Below, piece after piece: positions 55,175 through 64,000 of a stretch of DNA of 64,000 bases (position 1 is its first letter; every line of letters begins with the position of its first letter). The notes beneath the pieces are model-generated. The model worked only from the letters and a program-made list of their open reading frames with translations, was not told the origin of the DNA and ran no database searches. Location of the stretch: positions 248,001-312,000 of the forward strand of contig NZ_VRYZ01000004.1 of NCBI RefSeq assembly GCF_008064635.1, given 5' to 3'. This DNA comes from Parahaliea aestuarii (GTDB taxonomy: Bacteria; Pseudomonadota; Gammaproteobacteria; Pseudomonadales; Halieaceae). Made by a program: the position numbers and the translations under genes.

Positions 55175-56527
55175 TTACCCACCTGAACGTTTTCGGTGGA
55201 GCAGAAAGCGCCCCATCAGTGGTTTGACACTGATGCCGTGGACGACAATGGACAGCGTTACCACGATCAGCGTCTGGCTGACCAGTTCCAGAGCAACTTC
55301 TTCAGACAGACCCTGCTGGATGGCAAACATCAGATAGTACAGCGAACCAATGCCGCGAATACCGAACCATCCCACCATGCCACGTAGCGGCCATGACGTT
55401 TGCGTTCCCAGCAGGCCAATAATGACGCTGACCGGACGGGCGATCAGGAACAGGAATAGCGCCAGTCCCACCGTACGCAAGCTCCAGGAATCGAGAAAAA
55501 GCGTACCGCCGATGAGCAGTACCAGCATCATTTCCGACAGACGCTCCAGGTTTTCCTTGAAGATTAACGAGCCGCCACTGATCGAGGGAGGGAAATCGTC
55601 ATCCGGATTTACACTTTTCACCTCCGCTTCGAGTACCTCCAACTCAAGCATTTGCGCTTTCAGCTTCTCCGCGTTACGGACACTGTGAGCCGACAGCGGG
55701 CTTTGCGGAGGGCCGGCAAGTTTGAGTTCCGTCTGGCGCAAGCTGACAGCGGCAAAAAAAACCGCCAGAAAACCCCAGGCACCAACTAACAGGCTCAACC
55801 CGTAGGCCACACCGATCAGGCCTAGACCGAGAAAATTGTCCATGAGGTGGTGACGGGGCGGAGCATCCCGAAGTCTTTGCGCCACGTGGGCCAGTATGTG
55901 TCCCGACACCAGCCCGATGGCGACCCCGGCAGCCGTTGCCCACACCACATCGACCAGAACCCAACGTAAATTGAATTCCCCAAGATCGTGCAAACCCAGC
56001 ATCCCCAGACCCAACATCACGAAAGGAAACGCACTGCCATCATTCATTCCTGCTTCGCTGGTCAGCGTAAATCGCAGTGGTTCACGGTCACCGGGATGAC
56101 GCGTCTGAACATCGGTGGCCAGCACCGGATCGGTGGGGGCAAGGATAGCGCCCAGTAGAACGCCAACTCCCATCGGCAGATCAAGCACAAAGTAGGCAAA
56201 GGCTGCGACCAAGCCAACACTGACGGCCATGGATACCGAAGCCAGCAGAAACGGCCCACGCCAGCGGGAAAAGTTGAAGGGGGCTGGAAGCTTGACGCCG
56301 GCGGCGAACAGCGAAATCAGCACCACCACCTCGGTGAGTACCTCGAGCAACGCGGATTGCTCGAGCGGATTGAAGTGAAACAGATTGAGTACCGTTGGAC
56401 CGAGCAATAGCCCGAGCGCGAGGTAGAACATCGCCGGTGTGATGGGCGATCGCTGCAGCAGGGTTGCTGTCAATCCCCGCGCCAGCAGCAAGCCACCTAC
56501 GAGCAGAAACCAGAGTGAGTCAGACAT
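55175..56527 (-). CDS. Na+/H+ antiporter of the NhaP (CPA1) type
   Basis: 450 residues with about 12 membrane segments. The core shows GAILAPTDPVLATDV and EAGMNDGSAFPF, the conserved TD and ND motifs of cation/proton antiporters. A soluble insert with charged residues follows residue 270. No TrkA-N domain is seen. It probably exports sodium or potassium in exchange for protons, which fits a marine or salt-stressed cell. It is not clearly linked to its neighbours. Confidence 0.85.
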   Translation of the reverse strand: MSDSLWFLLVGGLLLARGLTATLLQRSPITPAMFYLALGLLLGPTVLNLFHFNPLEQSALLEVLTEVVVLISLFAAGVKLPAPFNFSRWRGPFLLASVSMAVSVGLVAAFAYFVLDLPMGVGVLLGAILAPTDPVLATDVQTRHPGDREPLRFTLTSEAGMNDGSAFPFVMLGLGMLGLHDLGEFNLRWVLVDVVWATAAGVAIGLVSGHILAHVAQRLRDAPPRHHLMDNFLGLGLIGVAYGLSLLVGAWGFLAVFFAAVSLRQTELKLAGPPQSPLSAHSVRNAEKLKAQMLELEVLEAEVKSVNPDDDFPPSISGGSLIFKENLERLSEMMLVLLIGGTLFLDSWSLRTVGLALFLFLIARPVSVIIGLLGTQTSWPLRGMVGWFGIRGIGSLYYLMFAIQQGLSEEVALELVSQTLIVVTLSIVVHGISVKPLMGRFLLHRKRSGG

Positions 56528-57008
56528 GATTTAGCTGCATGGGAGTTTCAGTCCCGGATGCCGCTTTGGCGGCAGGATGCAAAAGCACAGGATTACACAG
56601 CCCTGTCAGTACCAGCGTCACAGCCGGCAAATTCCCTACCGCTTTTCATAGAGTAAAAACGCTGTAGTCAACTGAGTTTTCGGTTTGTTCTTTCTGCGCC
56701 ACCTGTGAGTTTGAACCATCAAATGGATGCAAGTTGCCCACACCGATAATGGCGGGTAGCGGCAGCTGTCTCTGTTCGCTGGGCCTCTTACTCCGAACAA
56801 CAGCCGCAAGGTCGGTAAAAATAGTCCACGCGGGAAATTTTCCGAAAAGATTCTGCTGCCCAGCAAATCACAGCTTTGATGCCGCGTAGCGGCGATTCAC
56901 GGACATGCATTTTTAGCAGTAAGGCTTCAGGTTACGAAGCTTGGTATCGGTCAGCATGTGCTCGAGGGTGCTAGGGAGTGCCTGACATTGCCAGGAAAAA
57001 TAAAGAAA
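56528..57008. other. 480-base gap between the antiporter and the guaA terminator
   Basis: No gene is supported. A 76-codon frame on the minus strand (56636-56866) lacks family features. Only the terminator at 57009-57030 is clear. Confidence 0.5.
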
Positions 57009-57030
57009 AACCCATTGATATCAATGGGTT
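57009..57030 (-). terminator. intrinsic terminator of guaBA
   Basis: AACCCATTGATATCAATGGGTT is a perfect 22-base palindrome. On the minus strand it is followed by TTTCTTTATTTTT, so it ends transcription after guaA, whose stop is 48 bases before. Confidence 0.85.
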
Positions 57031-57077
57031 AATAGGGGTTTACTGCTTGTGAATGCCAGCCAGTGCCAGATGTGGAA

Positions 57078-58655
57078 TCACTCCCACTCAATCGTCGCCG
57101 GCGGCTTGCTGCTCACGTCGTAGGTCACCCGGCTCACCCCCGATATCTCGTTGATAATCCGGTTGGACACCTTCTCCAGCAGCTCGTAGGGCAGGTGCGC
57201 CCAGCGGGCGGTCATGAAGTCGACGGTTTCCACGGCGCGGATGGCAATGACGTATTCGTAGCGTCGGCCGTCGCCTACCACACCGACGGACTTTACCGGC
57301 AGGAAGACGGCGAAGGCCTGGCTGGTCTTGTGGTACCAGTCCGCGGCATGCAGTTCCTCGATAAAGATGGCGTCCGCCCGGCGCAAGAGGTCTGCGTACT
57401 CCTTTTTCACTTCGCCGAGGATGCGTACGCCCAGGCCGGGGCCCGGGAAGGGGTGGCGGTAGACCATGTCGTAGGGCAGGCCGAGTTCCAGGCCGATCTG
57501 GCGCACCTCGTCCTTGAACAGTTCCCGCAGGGGTTCCACCAGTTCCAGCGCCATGTCGTCGGGCAGGCCGCCCACGTTGTGGTGGGACTTGATGACGTGG
57601 GCCTTGCCGGTCTTGGCACCGGCGGATTCGATCACGTCGGGGTAGATGGTGCCCTGGGCCAGCCACTTCACGTCGGTAATTTTGGCGGCCTCCTCGTCGA
57701 AGACCTCTATAAAGGTGTTGCCGATGATCTTGCGCTTGGCTTCCGGGTCGTTTTCGCCGGCCAGCTTGCCGAGGAAGAGGGCTTCCCGGTCGGCGCGAAT
57801 GACCTTCACACCCATATTGTCGGCAAACATCTTCATCACCTGGTCGCCCTCGTTCAGGCGCAGCAGGCCGTTGTCCACGAATACGCAGGTGAGCTGGTCG
57901 CCGATGGCCTTGTGCAGCAGGGCCGCCACCACGGAGGAGTCAACACCGCCGGACAGGCCCAGCAGGACCTTGTCAGAACCGACCTGCTCGCGCACCCGGG
58001 CGATGGCATCTTCCACGATATTGGCGGGGGTCCACAGGGCCTCGCAGCCGCACTGCTCCAGCACGAAGTGCTCGACAATGCGCTTGCCCTGCAGGGTGTG
58101 GGTCACTTCCGGGTGGAACTGGATGCCGAAGAAGGGCTTGTTCCGGTGGGCCATGGCAGCGATGGGGCAGGAGTCTGTCTCGGCGGTCAACTCGAAGTCC
58201 GGCGGCAGGGTGGTCACCTTGTCACCGTGGCTCATCCACACATCCAGCAAGGGGGTACCATCTTCGGCGATATGGTCGCGAATATCATGCAACAGGCCGC
58301 CGTTACCGACCTGGCGAATCTGCGCGTAGCCGAACTCGCTGGTGTCTGATGGGGTCACCGCGCCACCGAACTGCTCGGCCATGGTCTGCATGCCGTAGCA
58401 GATACCGAGCACCGGAATATCCAGCTCGAAGACCAGCTGCGGCGCGCGCGGAGAATTTTCCGCCGCCACGGATTCGGGGCCGCCGGAAAGGATGATACCG
58501 CTGGGGGCAAATTCGCGAATCTCGTCGTCGCTCATGTCCCAGGCGCGGATTTCGCTGTAGACCCCCACTTCCCTGACCCGGCGGGCAATCAGCTGGGTGT
58601 ACTGGGAACCGAAGTCCAGGATGAGGATTCTGCTGGCGTGGATGTTGGCGGTCAT
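57078..58655 (-). CDS. guaA: GMP synthase (glutamine-hydrolysing)
   Basis: 525 residues, same length as E. coli GuaA. The amidotransferase half has [16 protein letters not shown] and the Cys in [14 protein letters not shown], with the His/Glu pair in GIQFHPEV. The ATP-pyrophosphatase half has [16 protein letters not shown]. It converts XMP to GMP. The start is [11 protein letters not shown] at 58655. It lies downstream of guaB, as in the normal guaBA order, with a palindromic element between them. Confidence 0.97.
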   Translation of the reverse strand: MTANIHASRILILDFGSQYTQLIARRVREVGVYSEIRAWDMSDDEIREFAPSGIILSGGPESVAAENSPRAPQLVFELDIPVLGICYGMQTMAEQFGGAVTPSDTSEFGYAQIRQVGNGGLLHDIRDHIAEDGTPLLDVWMSHGDKVTTLPPDFELTAETDSCPIAAMAHRNKPFFGIQFHPEVTHTLQGKRIVEHFVLEQCGCEALWTPANIVEDAIARVREQVGSDKVLLGLSGGVDSSVVAALLHKAIGDQLTCVFVDNGLLRLNEGDQVMKMFADNMGVKVIRADREALFLGKLAGENDPEAKRKIIGNTFIEVFDEEAAKITDVKWLAQGTIYPDVIESAGAKTGKAHVIKSHHNVGGLPDDMALELVEPLRELFKDEVRQIGLELGLPYDMVYRHPFPGPGLGVRILGEVKKEYADLLRRADAIFIEELHAADWYHKTSQAFAVFLPVKSVGVVGDGRRYEYVIAIRAVETVDFMTARWAHLPYELLEKVSNRIINEISGVSRVTYDVSSKPPATIEWE

Positions 58656-58676
58656 TGCGGGGCCTGGCTGGAGAAA

Positions 58677-58704
58677 TGGATCCCCGCCTGCGCGGGGATG
58701 ACTC
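58677..58704. repeat. REP-like palindrome of the RAGGDP type
   Basis: GGATCCCCGCCTGCGCGGGGATGAC is a short imperfect palindrome (CCCCGC/GCGGGG) of a kind scattered in many proteobacterial genomes. It lies in the guaB-guaA gap, just upstream of the guaA ATG. Confidence 0.7.
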
Positions 58705-58772
58705 AAAAGTTGTGACCACCGCCGGGCAGGCGCGTGGTCATGAAAACGGTAAAGCCTGATCTGAACCGGCGC

Positions 58773-60242
58773 CTAGCGCACCGGGTAGTTCGGCGCTTCC
58801 TTGGTGATTGACACGTCGTGTACATGGCTCTCGGACATGCCGGCGTTGGTCACCCGCACAAACTCGGGCCGGGTGCGCATCTCATCGATGGTGAGGCTGC
58901 CGGTATAGCCCATGGCGGAGCGCACGCCGCCCATCAACTGGTGCACGATGGCCGAAACCGGCCCCTTGTAGGGCACGCGCCCTTCAATCCCTTCCGGCAC
59001 CAGTTTCTCGGCGCCCTTGCTGGCGTCCTGGAAATAGCGGTCGGAGGACCCCTGGGTCTTGGACATGGCGCCGAGAGAGCCCATGCCACGGTAGGCCTTG
59101 TAGGTCCGGCCCTGGTAGAGCTCGACTTCACCGGGAGCTTCCTCGGTACCGGCGAACATGCTGCCCATCATCACGGCGTGGGCGCCGGCGACGATGGCCT
59201 TGGCGATGTCGCCGGAGAAGCGAATGCCGCCGTCGGCGACTACCGGAATGTCGTGCCCCTGCAGGGCTTCAATGACATTGGCGATGGCGGTGATTTGCGG
59301 CACGCCGGTGCCGGTGACGATACGGGTGGTGCAGATGGAGCCGGGGCCGATGCCGACCTTGACGCCGTCGGCGCCGGCCTCCGCCAGGGCCAGCGCCGCG
59401 GCGCCGGTGGCGATGTTGCCGCCGATGACCTGGATCGAGGGATATTCCGCCTTGATCTTGCGCACCCGCTCGATCACGTTGCGGGAGTGGCCGTGGGCGG
59501 TGTCCACCACCAGCACGTCGACACCGGCGCGCACCAGGGCGGCCACGCGGTCATCCGTGTCGGGGCTGGTGCCCACTGAGGCACCCACCCGCAACTGGCC
59601 ATAGGAATCCTTGCAGGCGTGAGGGAAGCTCTCGGCCTTGTCGAAGTCCTTGACGGTGATCATGCCACAGAGGTCGAAATTGTCGTTCACCACCAGGATC
59701 TTTTCGATGCGGTGCTGGTGCAGCAGGCGCTGCACTTCCTCGGCGCTGGCGCCCTCCCTGACGGTAACCAGTTTGTCCTTGGGCGTCATGATGGCCGACA
59801 CCAGCTTGGTGGGGTCGGACTCGAAGCGCACGTCGCGGCGGGTCACGATGCCCACCAGGTCCTCACCCTTCAGCACCGGCACGCCGGAAAAACCGTGGGC
59901 AGTGGTGAGTTCGTGCAGCTCGGCGATGGTGGCGTCCTGCTGGATGGTGATCGGGTCCTTCACCACGCCGCTCTCGAACTTTTTCACCCGGCGCACCTGG
60001 TCGGCCTGTTCGGCGATGGTCATGCTCTTGTGGATGATGCCGATGCCGCCTTCCTGGGCCATGGCAATGGCGAGGCGGGCCTCGGTAACGGTATCCATGG
60101 CGGCGGACACCAGGGGGATGTTAAGCTCGATGTCCCGGGTGAGGCGGGTCTTCAGCGACACGTCGGTCGCCACCACCTCGGAGTAGCCCGGAACGAGCAG
60201 AACATCGTCGAAAGTCAGGGCTTCCTGGGCAATACGCAGCAT
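58773..60242 (-). CDS. guaB: IMP dehydrogenase
   Basis: 489 residues, typical. The catalytic loop is [18 protein letters not shown] with its Cys, two CBS domains sit at about 95-205, and the flap region and [14 protein letters not shown] are present. It makes XMP from IMP, the first step specific to guanine nucleotides. GGAGAG precedes the ATG. Promoter is expected in the 91-base gap shared with xseA. Confidence 0.97.
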   Translation of the reverse strand: MLRIAQEALTFDDVLLVPGYSEVVATDVSLKTRLTRDIELNIPLVSAAMDTVTEARLAIAMAQEGGIGIIHKSMTIAEQADQVRRVKKFESGVVKDPITIQQDATIAELHELTTAHGFSGVPVLKGEDLVGIVTRRDVRFESDPTKLVSAIMTPKDKLVTVREGASAEEVQRLLHQHRIEKILVVNDNFDLCGMITVKDFDKAESFPHACKDSYGQLRVGASVGTSPDTDDRVAALVRAGVDVLVVDTAHGHSRNVIERVRKIKAEYPSIQVIGGNIATGAAALALAEAGADGVKVGIGPGSICTTRIVTGTGVPQITAIANVIEALQGHDIPVVADGGIRFSGDIAKAIVAGAHAVMMGSMFAGTEEAPGEVELYQGRTYKAYRGMGSLGAMSKTQGSSDRYFQDASKGAEKLVPEGIEGRVPYKGPVSAIVHQLMGGVRSAMGYTGSLTIDEMRTRPEFVRVTNAGMSESHVHDVSITKEAPNYPVR

Positions 60243-60333
60243 AGGGTTGCTCTCCGGCTGGCGGGTGAAAGTTAAACGTGCAATTATAAATCCTCAGCCT
60301 CCTTCAGGTAAACAACAGTAACCTCTCGCGGCC

Positions 60334-61800
60334 GTGTCCAGTAGCAGTCTCCCACCCTATTCCCCTGATTCAGGCTCTCCTTCCAGTTTGACGACCCAGT
60401 CCGCCCCGCCGACCCTCACCGTCAGCCAGCTGAACAGCCAGGTGCGACGCCTGCTGGAGTCGAGTTTCGACTTCCTGTGGGTAGAGGGGGAAATCAGCAA
60501 CTTTGCCGCGCCCTCTTCCGGGCACTGGTATTTCTCCCTCAAGGACGCCGGCGCCCAGGTGCGCTGCGCCATGTTCCGCAACCGCAACCAGCGCCTGCGC
60601 CTGCAACCCAAAAACGGCGACCACATCCGCCTGCGCTGCCGGGTCTCCCTTTACGAGGGCCGCGGCGAATTCCAGCTGATTGCCGAATTCATGGAGCCGG
60701 CCGGCGCCGGCGCCCTGCAGGCCGCCTTTGAACAACTCAAGGCGAAACTGCTGGCGGAGGGCCTGTTCGCCCCGGAGCGCAAGCGCCCGCTGCCGGACCA
60801 CATCCACCATCTTGGCATCATTACCTCCCCGACCGGGGCCGCCATCCACGACATCCTCACGGTGCTGGAGCGGCGCTGGCCGGCAATGCAGATTCACCTG
60901 CTGCCGGTGGCCGTACAGGGGGATGCCGCGGCGGGCGAAATTGCCGCCGCCATCGGTCGCGCCAACCGGCTGGCCGCCAGCGGCGAAGTACCGCTGGACG
61001 CCCTGATTGTCGGCCGCGGCGGCGGCTCGCTGGAGGACCTGTGGGCCTTCAATGAAGAAGTGGTGGCCCGGGCCATCGTCGCCAGCGCACTCCCCGTGGT
61101 GAGCGCGGTGGGGCACGAAGTGGATTTCACCATTGCCGACATGGCAGCCGATGTGCGCGCCGCCACGCCTTCGGCGGCGGCGGAACTGGTCAGCCCCAAC
61201 CGTGAAGAATGGCTGGCGCGCCTGCAGCAGCTGGAGGGGCGCCTCGAGCGCGCCATGGCGCGCAGGCTTGCCGAAATGCGCAGCCAGCTGGAACACCTGC
61301 GCAAGCGCCTGCGGCACCCCGGCCAGCAATTGCGGGAGCAGGCCCAGCGACTGGATGAACTGGAACAGCGACTGATCCGCGCCCAGCACCACGCCCTGCA
61401 GCGCCGCGGCGCGGAACTGGCCCTGATGGAAAGCCGCCTGCTGGCGCGCTCGCCCCTGCCGCGGGTACGGCAGCTACAGCAGCAGCTCGGCACCACCGAA
61501 AAGCGCATGGAAAACGCCGTACGGAACCGGCTGCAACGGGCCCGGGAGCAACTCGGGCAACTGGCGCAACTACTGGATTCAGTGAGTCCCCTGGCCACAC
61601 TGGGCCGCGGCTACAGCGTACTGACCAGCGAAGCGGGCAAGGTGATCCGGGATGCCGCCGACGTCGATATCGGCCAGACCCTCAGCGGCCGCCTGGCCCG
61701 TGGCCGGCTGGCACTGCGGGTGGAGGGCAAAGTGGAGGACGAAACTGAAAGCCGCTCAAATACCGATAAAGGCAACGATAATAAACACCGCAGCCAGTGA
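60334..61800 (+). CDS. xseA: exodeoxyribonuclease VII large subunit
   Basis: 488 residues from a GTG at 60334. N-terminal OB-fold region (TVSQLNSQVRRLLESSF, LWVEGEISNF, GHWYFSLKD), then a catalytic core (GIITSPTGAAIHDIL, VGRGGGSLEDLWAFN) and a long helical part ending LATLGRGYSVLTS. The gene is divergent from guaB, a common arrangement in gammaproteobacteria. The small subunit XseB is not in the window. Confidence 0.95.
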   Translation: MSSSSLPPYSPDSGSPSSLTTQSAPPTLTVSQLNSQVRRLLESSFDFLWVEGEISNFAAPSSGHWYFSLKDAGAQVRCAMFRNRNQRLRLQPKNGDHIRLRCRVSLYEGRGEFQLIAEFMEPAGAGALQAAFEQLKAKLLAEGLFAPERKRPLPDHIHHLGIITSPTGAAIHDILTVLERRWPAMQIHLLPVAVQGDAAAGEIAAAIGRANRLAASGEVPLDALIVGRGGGSLEDLWAFNEEVVARAIVASALPVVSAVGHEVDFTIADMAADVRAATPSAAAELVSPNREEWLARLQQLEGRLERAMARRLAEMRSQLEHLRKRLRHPGQQLREQAQRLDELEQRLIRAQHHALQRRGAELALMESRLLARSPLPRVRQLQQQLGTTEKRMENAVRNRLQRAREQLGQLAQLLDSVSPLATLGRGYSVLTSEAGKVIRDAADVDIGQTLSGRLARGRLALRVEGKVEDETESRSNTDKGNDNKHRSQ

Positions 61801-61848
61801 GGCCGTGCCCAGCAGGACGGCTTCCGCCGCATCGTATTTCTGTGCCAT
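61756..61848 (-). CDS. 30-residue membrane protein overlapping the xseA end antisense
   Basis: MAQKYDAAEAVLLGTASLAA followed by a short hydrophobic tail. The ATG at 61848 is preceded by GGAGGC at a proper distance. The last 45 bases overlap the 3' end of xseA on the opposite strand. No family is recognised; the site and hydrophobic helix are the only support. Confidence 0.5.
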   Translation of the reverse strand: MAQKYDAAEAVLLGTASLAAVFIIVAFIGI

Positions 61849-61966
61849 GGTGACGCCTCCGGCTGTCTGTCACTGACAAGACTAGCAAGGGGCGGCCAAG
61901 CTGCCGGGATCTTTCCGTGGAGAATTGCCGCAGGCCCTGACTTGACAGGAAGGCCCGCAGAAAACG

Positions 61967-62614
61967 TCAGTACTTCGCCGGTAAGCGAGTATTAATTATG
62001 ATGTGACGGCCCTCGAAGCGGATGTACTCACCGATAGTGAGATCCTTGAGGATGCGCGCCACCATCTCGCGAGAAGCACCGACCCTGTCGGCGATATCCT
62101 GCTGGGTGAGCTTCTCGGGAATGAAGAGGGTGCCATCGCCGCGCTCTTCCGACAGATCCATCAACACATTGGCCACCCGGCCGTAGACATCCTGCAGGGC
62201 CAGGCTCTTCACATCGGCGGTGAGTTTGCGCACGCGCTGGGCCAGGTTGCGAATCAGCTGGCGGGAGATGTTGGGGTACTGGTCCAGCACCCGGTTGAAG
62301 TCTTCTTTATAGATGATGCAAAAGCTGGACTTCTCCACCGTGCGCACAGAGGCGGATCGCACCGAGTCATCGAGCAGGGCCAGCTCGCCAAAATAGTCGC
62401 CGGCGCCCTGGGTGTTCATGATGAACTCCTTGCCGTTCTTGTCGCTGCAGTACACCTTGACCTTGCCGCTCTCGATAATGAAAAGCGAGTCCGCCGGATC
62501 GTTCTCGTGGATGACCACGGTATTTTTCGGGAACGATCGGCTGGTACTGCTGGATGACAGTGCATCCAGTTCTTCCCGAGACAACCCCTGGAAGATTTCT
62601 ACTTGTTGCAACAT
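61967..62614 (-). CDS. Crp/Fnr-family cNMP-binding regulator
   Basis: 215 residues from the ATG at 62614 (MLQQVEIFQGLSREEL). A cyclic-nucleotide-binding fold with GDYFGELALLDDSVRSASVR, the phosphate-binding cassette with Glu and Arg, and a winged HTH (KLTQQDIADRVGASREMVAR). This cassette resembles cAMP-binding members. It is divergent from a cyclase gene, which suggests a signalling pair. Confidence 0.88.
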   Translation of the reverse strand: MLQQVEIFQGLSREELDALSSSSTSRSFPKNTVVIHENDPADSLFIIESGKVKVYCSDKNGKEFIMNTQGAGDYFGELALLDDSVRSASVRTVEKSSFCIIYKEDFNRVLDQYPNISRQLIRNLAQRVRKLTADVKSLALQDVYGRVANVLMDLSEERGDGTLFIPEKLTQQDIADRVGASREMVARILKDLTIGEYIRFEGRHIIINTRLPAKY

Positions 62615-62811
62615 GCGTTCTGTACCTGCCCCGTGATTAGCCTTGTCCCTTAAGCTACGCCGCCAATAGTAACCCAAACTTCGCGGGATGCGCACCCGTG
62701 AAGCCCAAAACACGACGCTTCTGTTACTGTAACGAACGAATTCGCCGTTTCCACACTCCCCCGGCCCTCGCTATACTCGGCCCACACCCTGGAGCAGACC
62801 TTCAATTCCCC

Positions 62812-64000
62812 GTGACCAGCACCCCGCAACAGGCCGCCATTCTCTGGAGCGACGCCCTCCTGCGCACAATGATCGAGCTGCGAGCCCTGTACGAGCGCGA
62901 CGGCGCCGGCCTCGACGAGATGGCGCGAGAGGACTTCGGCAAGCTGTTTTTGGCGGCCGACCGTCTCGAAAACTGCCTGGGCAGCGAGCAGGATCGCGAC
63001 GGGCGCCACGAGTTGATGAACGTGCTGGCGGCCATTCGCGGCTATGCGGAAATGCTGCAGGAGGATCTGGAGGGCCGGCACCCGGAACTGGCCGACTCCC
63101 TGAGTCGGCTGCTGAAAGCGATCCAGACCGCCGATGCCGGCGGGGAGAGCTCCTCCCGTGGCCGCAGTCCCAGCGTCACCTCCGAGCCCGGCTTCATTCT
63201 CGCGGTGGACGATCGCCGCGAAAATCGCGAACTGGTGGCCCGCTACCTGTCGCGCTCCGGCCACCTTGTGGTGACCGCCGCCAGCGGGGAGGAAGCCCTG
63301 CACACCCTGGAACAGGCCGACGTGGACGTGGTGCTGCTGGACCTGGTGATGCCGGGCATGGATGGCCGCGAGGTACTCAGGCGCATCAAGGAACACGAGG
63401 ACTGGCGCGCCACGCCGGTCATCGTGATCTCCGGCCACCAGGACATGGAAGACATTATCGAGTGCATCGAGGCGGGCGCCGACGACTACCTGTTCAAACC
63501 CTTCAACCCGGTACTGCTGCAGGCCCGCATCAAGGCGGGCATCGAGCGCAAGCGCTGGCACGACCGCGAAGAGCTCTACCGCCAGCAGCTGGAACGCAAT
63601 GAAAAGTTCATTCGCGCCACCTTCGGGCGCTACCTGTCGGACGAAATTGTCACCGACATCCTGGAGCGTCCCGAGGGCCTGGAACTGGGCGGTGACCTGC
63701 GCGAAGTGACCATTATGATGTCCGATATCCGCGGCTTCACCACCCTCAGCGAACGCCTGGCGCCCGACCAGGTGGTGAAAATGCTGAACCGCTACCTGGG
63801 CAGCATGACCGACATCATCATGGCCCACCAGGGCACCATCGACGAGTTCCTCGGCGACGCCATTCTCGCCGTGTTCGGCGCCCCGCTGGCACGGGACGAC
63901 GACGCCGACCGGGCCGTGCGCTGCGCCCTGGCCATGCAGGCGGCGATGGCCGACATCAACGCCCAGAACCTGGCCGAGGGGCTGCCCGAGGTCGAGACCG
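62812..64000 (+). CDS. receiver-domain class III nucleotide cyclase (partial at right edge)
   Basis: At least 396 residues from a GTG at 62812 (ATG at 62869 possible). Order: an N-terminal helical region with RHELMNVLAAIRGYAEML, which resembles a histidine-kinase H-box; a receiver domain (about 127-245) with DD pair in AVDDRRENRE and phospho-Asp in VVLLDLVMPG; and a class III cyclase domain starting around residue 280, with MMSDIRGFTTLSERL holding a metal-binding Asp and FLGDAILAVFGAP. The end of the cyclase is beyond the window. The product is probably cAMP; cGMP cannot be excluded. Confidence 0.88.
   Translation, partial: MTSTPQQAAILWSDALLRTMIELRALYERDGAGLDEMAREDFGKLFLAADRLENCLGSEQDRDGRHELMNVLAAIRGYAEMLQEDLEGRHPELADSLSRLLKAIQTADAGGESSSRGRSPSVTSEPGFILAVDDRRENRELVARYLSRSGHLVVTAASGEEALHTLEQADVDVVLLDLVMPGMDGREVLRRIKEHEDWRATPVIVISGHQDMEDIIECIEAGADDYLFKPFNPVLLQARIKAGIERKRWHDREELYRQQLERNEKFIRATFGRYLSDEIVTDILERPEGLELGGDLREVTIMMSDIRGFTTLSERLAPDQVVKMLNRYLGSMTDIIMAHQGTIDEFLGDAILAVFGAPLARDDDADRAVRCALAMQAAMADINAQNLAEGLPEVET

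Noticed and set aside
56636-56866. A 76-codon minus-strand frame in the antiporter-guaA gap
   Set aside because: Composition and sequence show no protein family and there is no good start site.
1-64000. CRISPR arrays, rRNA, tRNA genes, insertion sequences
   Set aside because: I found no spaced repeats of CRISPR form, no recognisable tRNA or rRNA sequence and no transposase. Small tRNAs could be missed by eye.

Overview
The window is a bacterial chromosome segment of high GC content with dense coding on both strands. Paired bacterioferritins of the BfrA/BfrB type, a YeeN/YebC protein, RlmD and YchJ homologues, TonB-dependent receptors, several DUF3604 proteins and xenobiotic/steroid-type oxygenases together point to an aerobic, probably marine, gammaproteobacterium. 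Something near Halieaceae/Spongiibacteraceae (Cellvibrionales) is my best guess. That placement is an inference from gene content; no rRNA or other phylogenetic marker lies in the window.

Region 1 (1-11.5 kb, all minus strand) is a catabolic cluster: the first codons of a probable extradiol dioxygenase, an HsaA/HpaB-type flavin monooxygenase, a LysR regulator, a DUF3604 PHP-like hydrolase, an arylsulfatase, a cytochrome P450, a second DUF3604 protein and an exported amidohydrolase. The set suits degradation of sulfated, steroid-like or aromatic compounds. Region 2 (11.5-15 kb) holds housekeeping genes (rlmD, ychJ, yeeN-like) and a lipoprotein esterase. Region 3 (14.9-24.7 kb) is the most interesting part. 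A cobalamin riboswitch precedes a TonB-dependent receptor, and divergent from it lies an operon for a PepSY membrane protein, an exported and membrane-anchored CobN-like chelatase, an ExbB/TolQ-like channel and a DUF2149 protein that looks ExbD/TolR-like. This reads as a proton-motive-force-coupled periplasmic corrinoid or tetrapyrrole handling system, similar in layout to the Hmu haem systems of Bacteroidetes.

Region 4 (24.7-31 kb) has a truncated RpiB-like gene, two complementary bacterioferritin subunits, a TonB-dependent siderophore receptor and a compact Anbu proteasome-like cluster (Anbu peptidase, N-formylglutamate amidohydrolase-like protein, transglutaminase). Region 5 (31-42.7 kb) carries an Ntn-hydrolase acylase, a PPOX-like flavoprotein, a DapB-like dehydrogenase, a molybdopterin oxidoreductase, a secreted coiled-coil protein, a VOC protein, an SLC13 transporter and a stand-alone sigma-54 activator.

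Region 6 (42.7-56.5 kb) is a stress-response accessory region with sensory genes (GGDEF, Crp/Fnr, PAS, CheB-CheR), many small stress proteins (two CsbD, DUF3309, two PRC-barrel, GlsB/YeaQ), a ferritin-like protein, a matrixin protease and a Na+/H+ antiporter. Three decayed gene fragments lie within it. Region 7 (57-64 kb) returns to core genes: guaBA with a clear terminator, xseA, a Crp-like regulator and a divergent receiver-cyclase gene that runs off the right edge.
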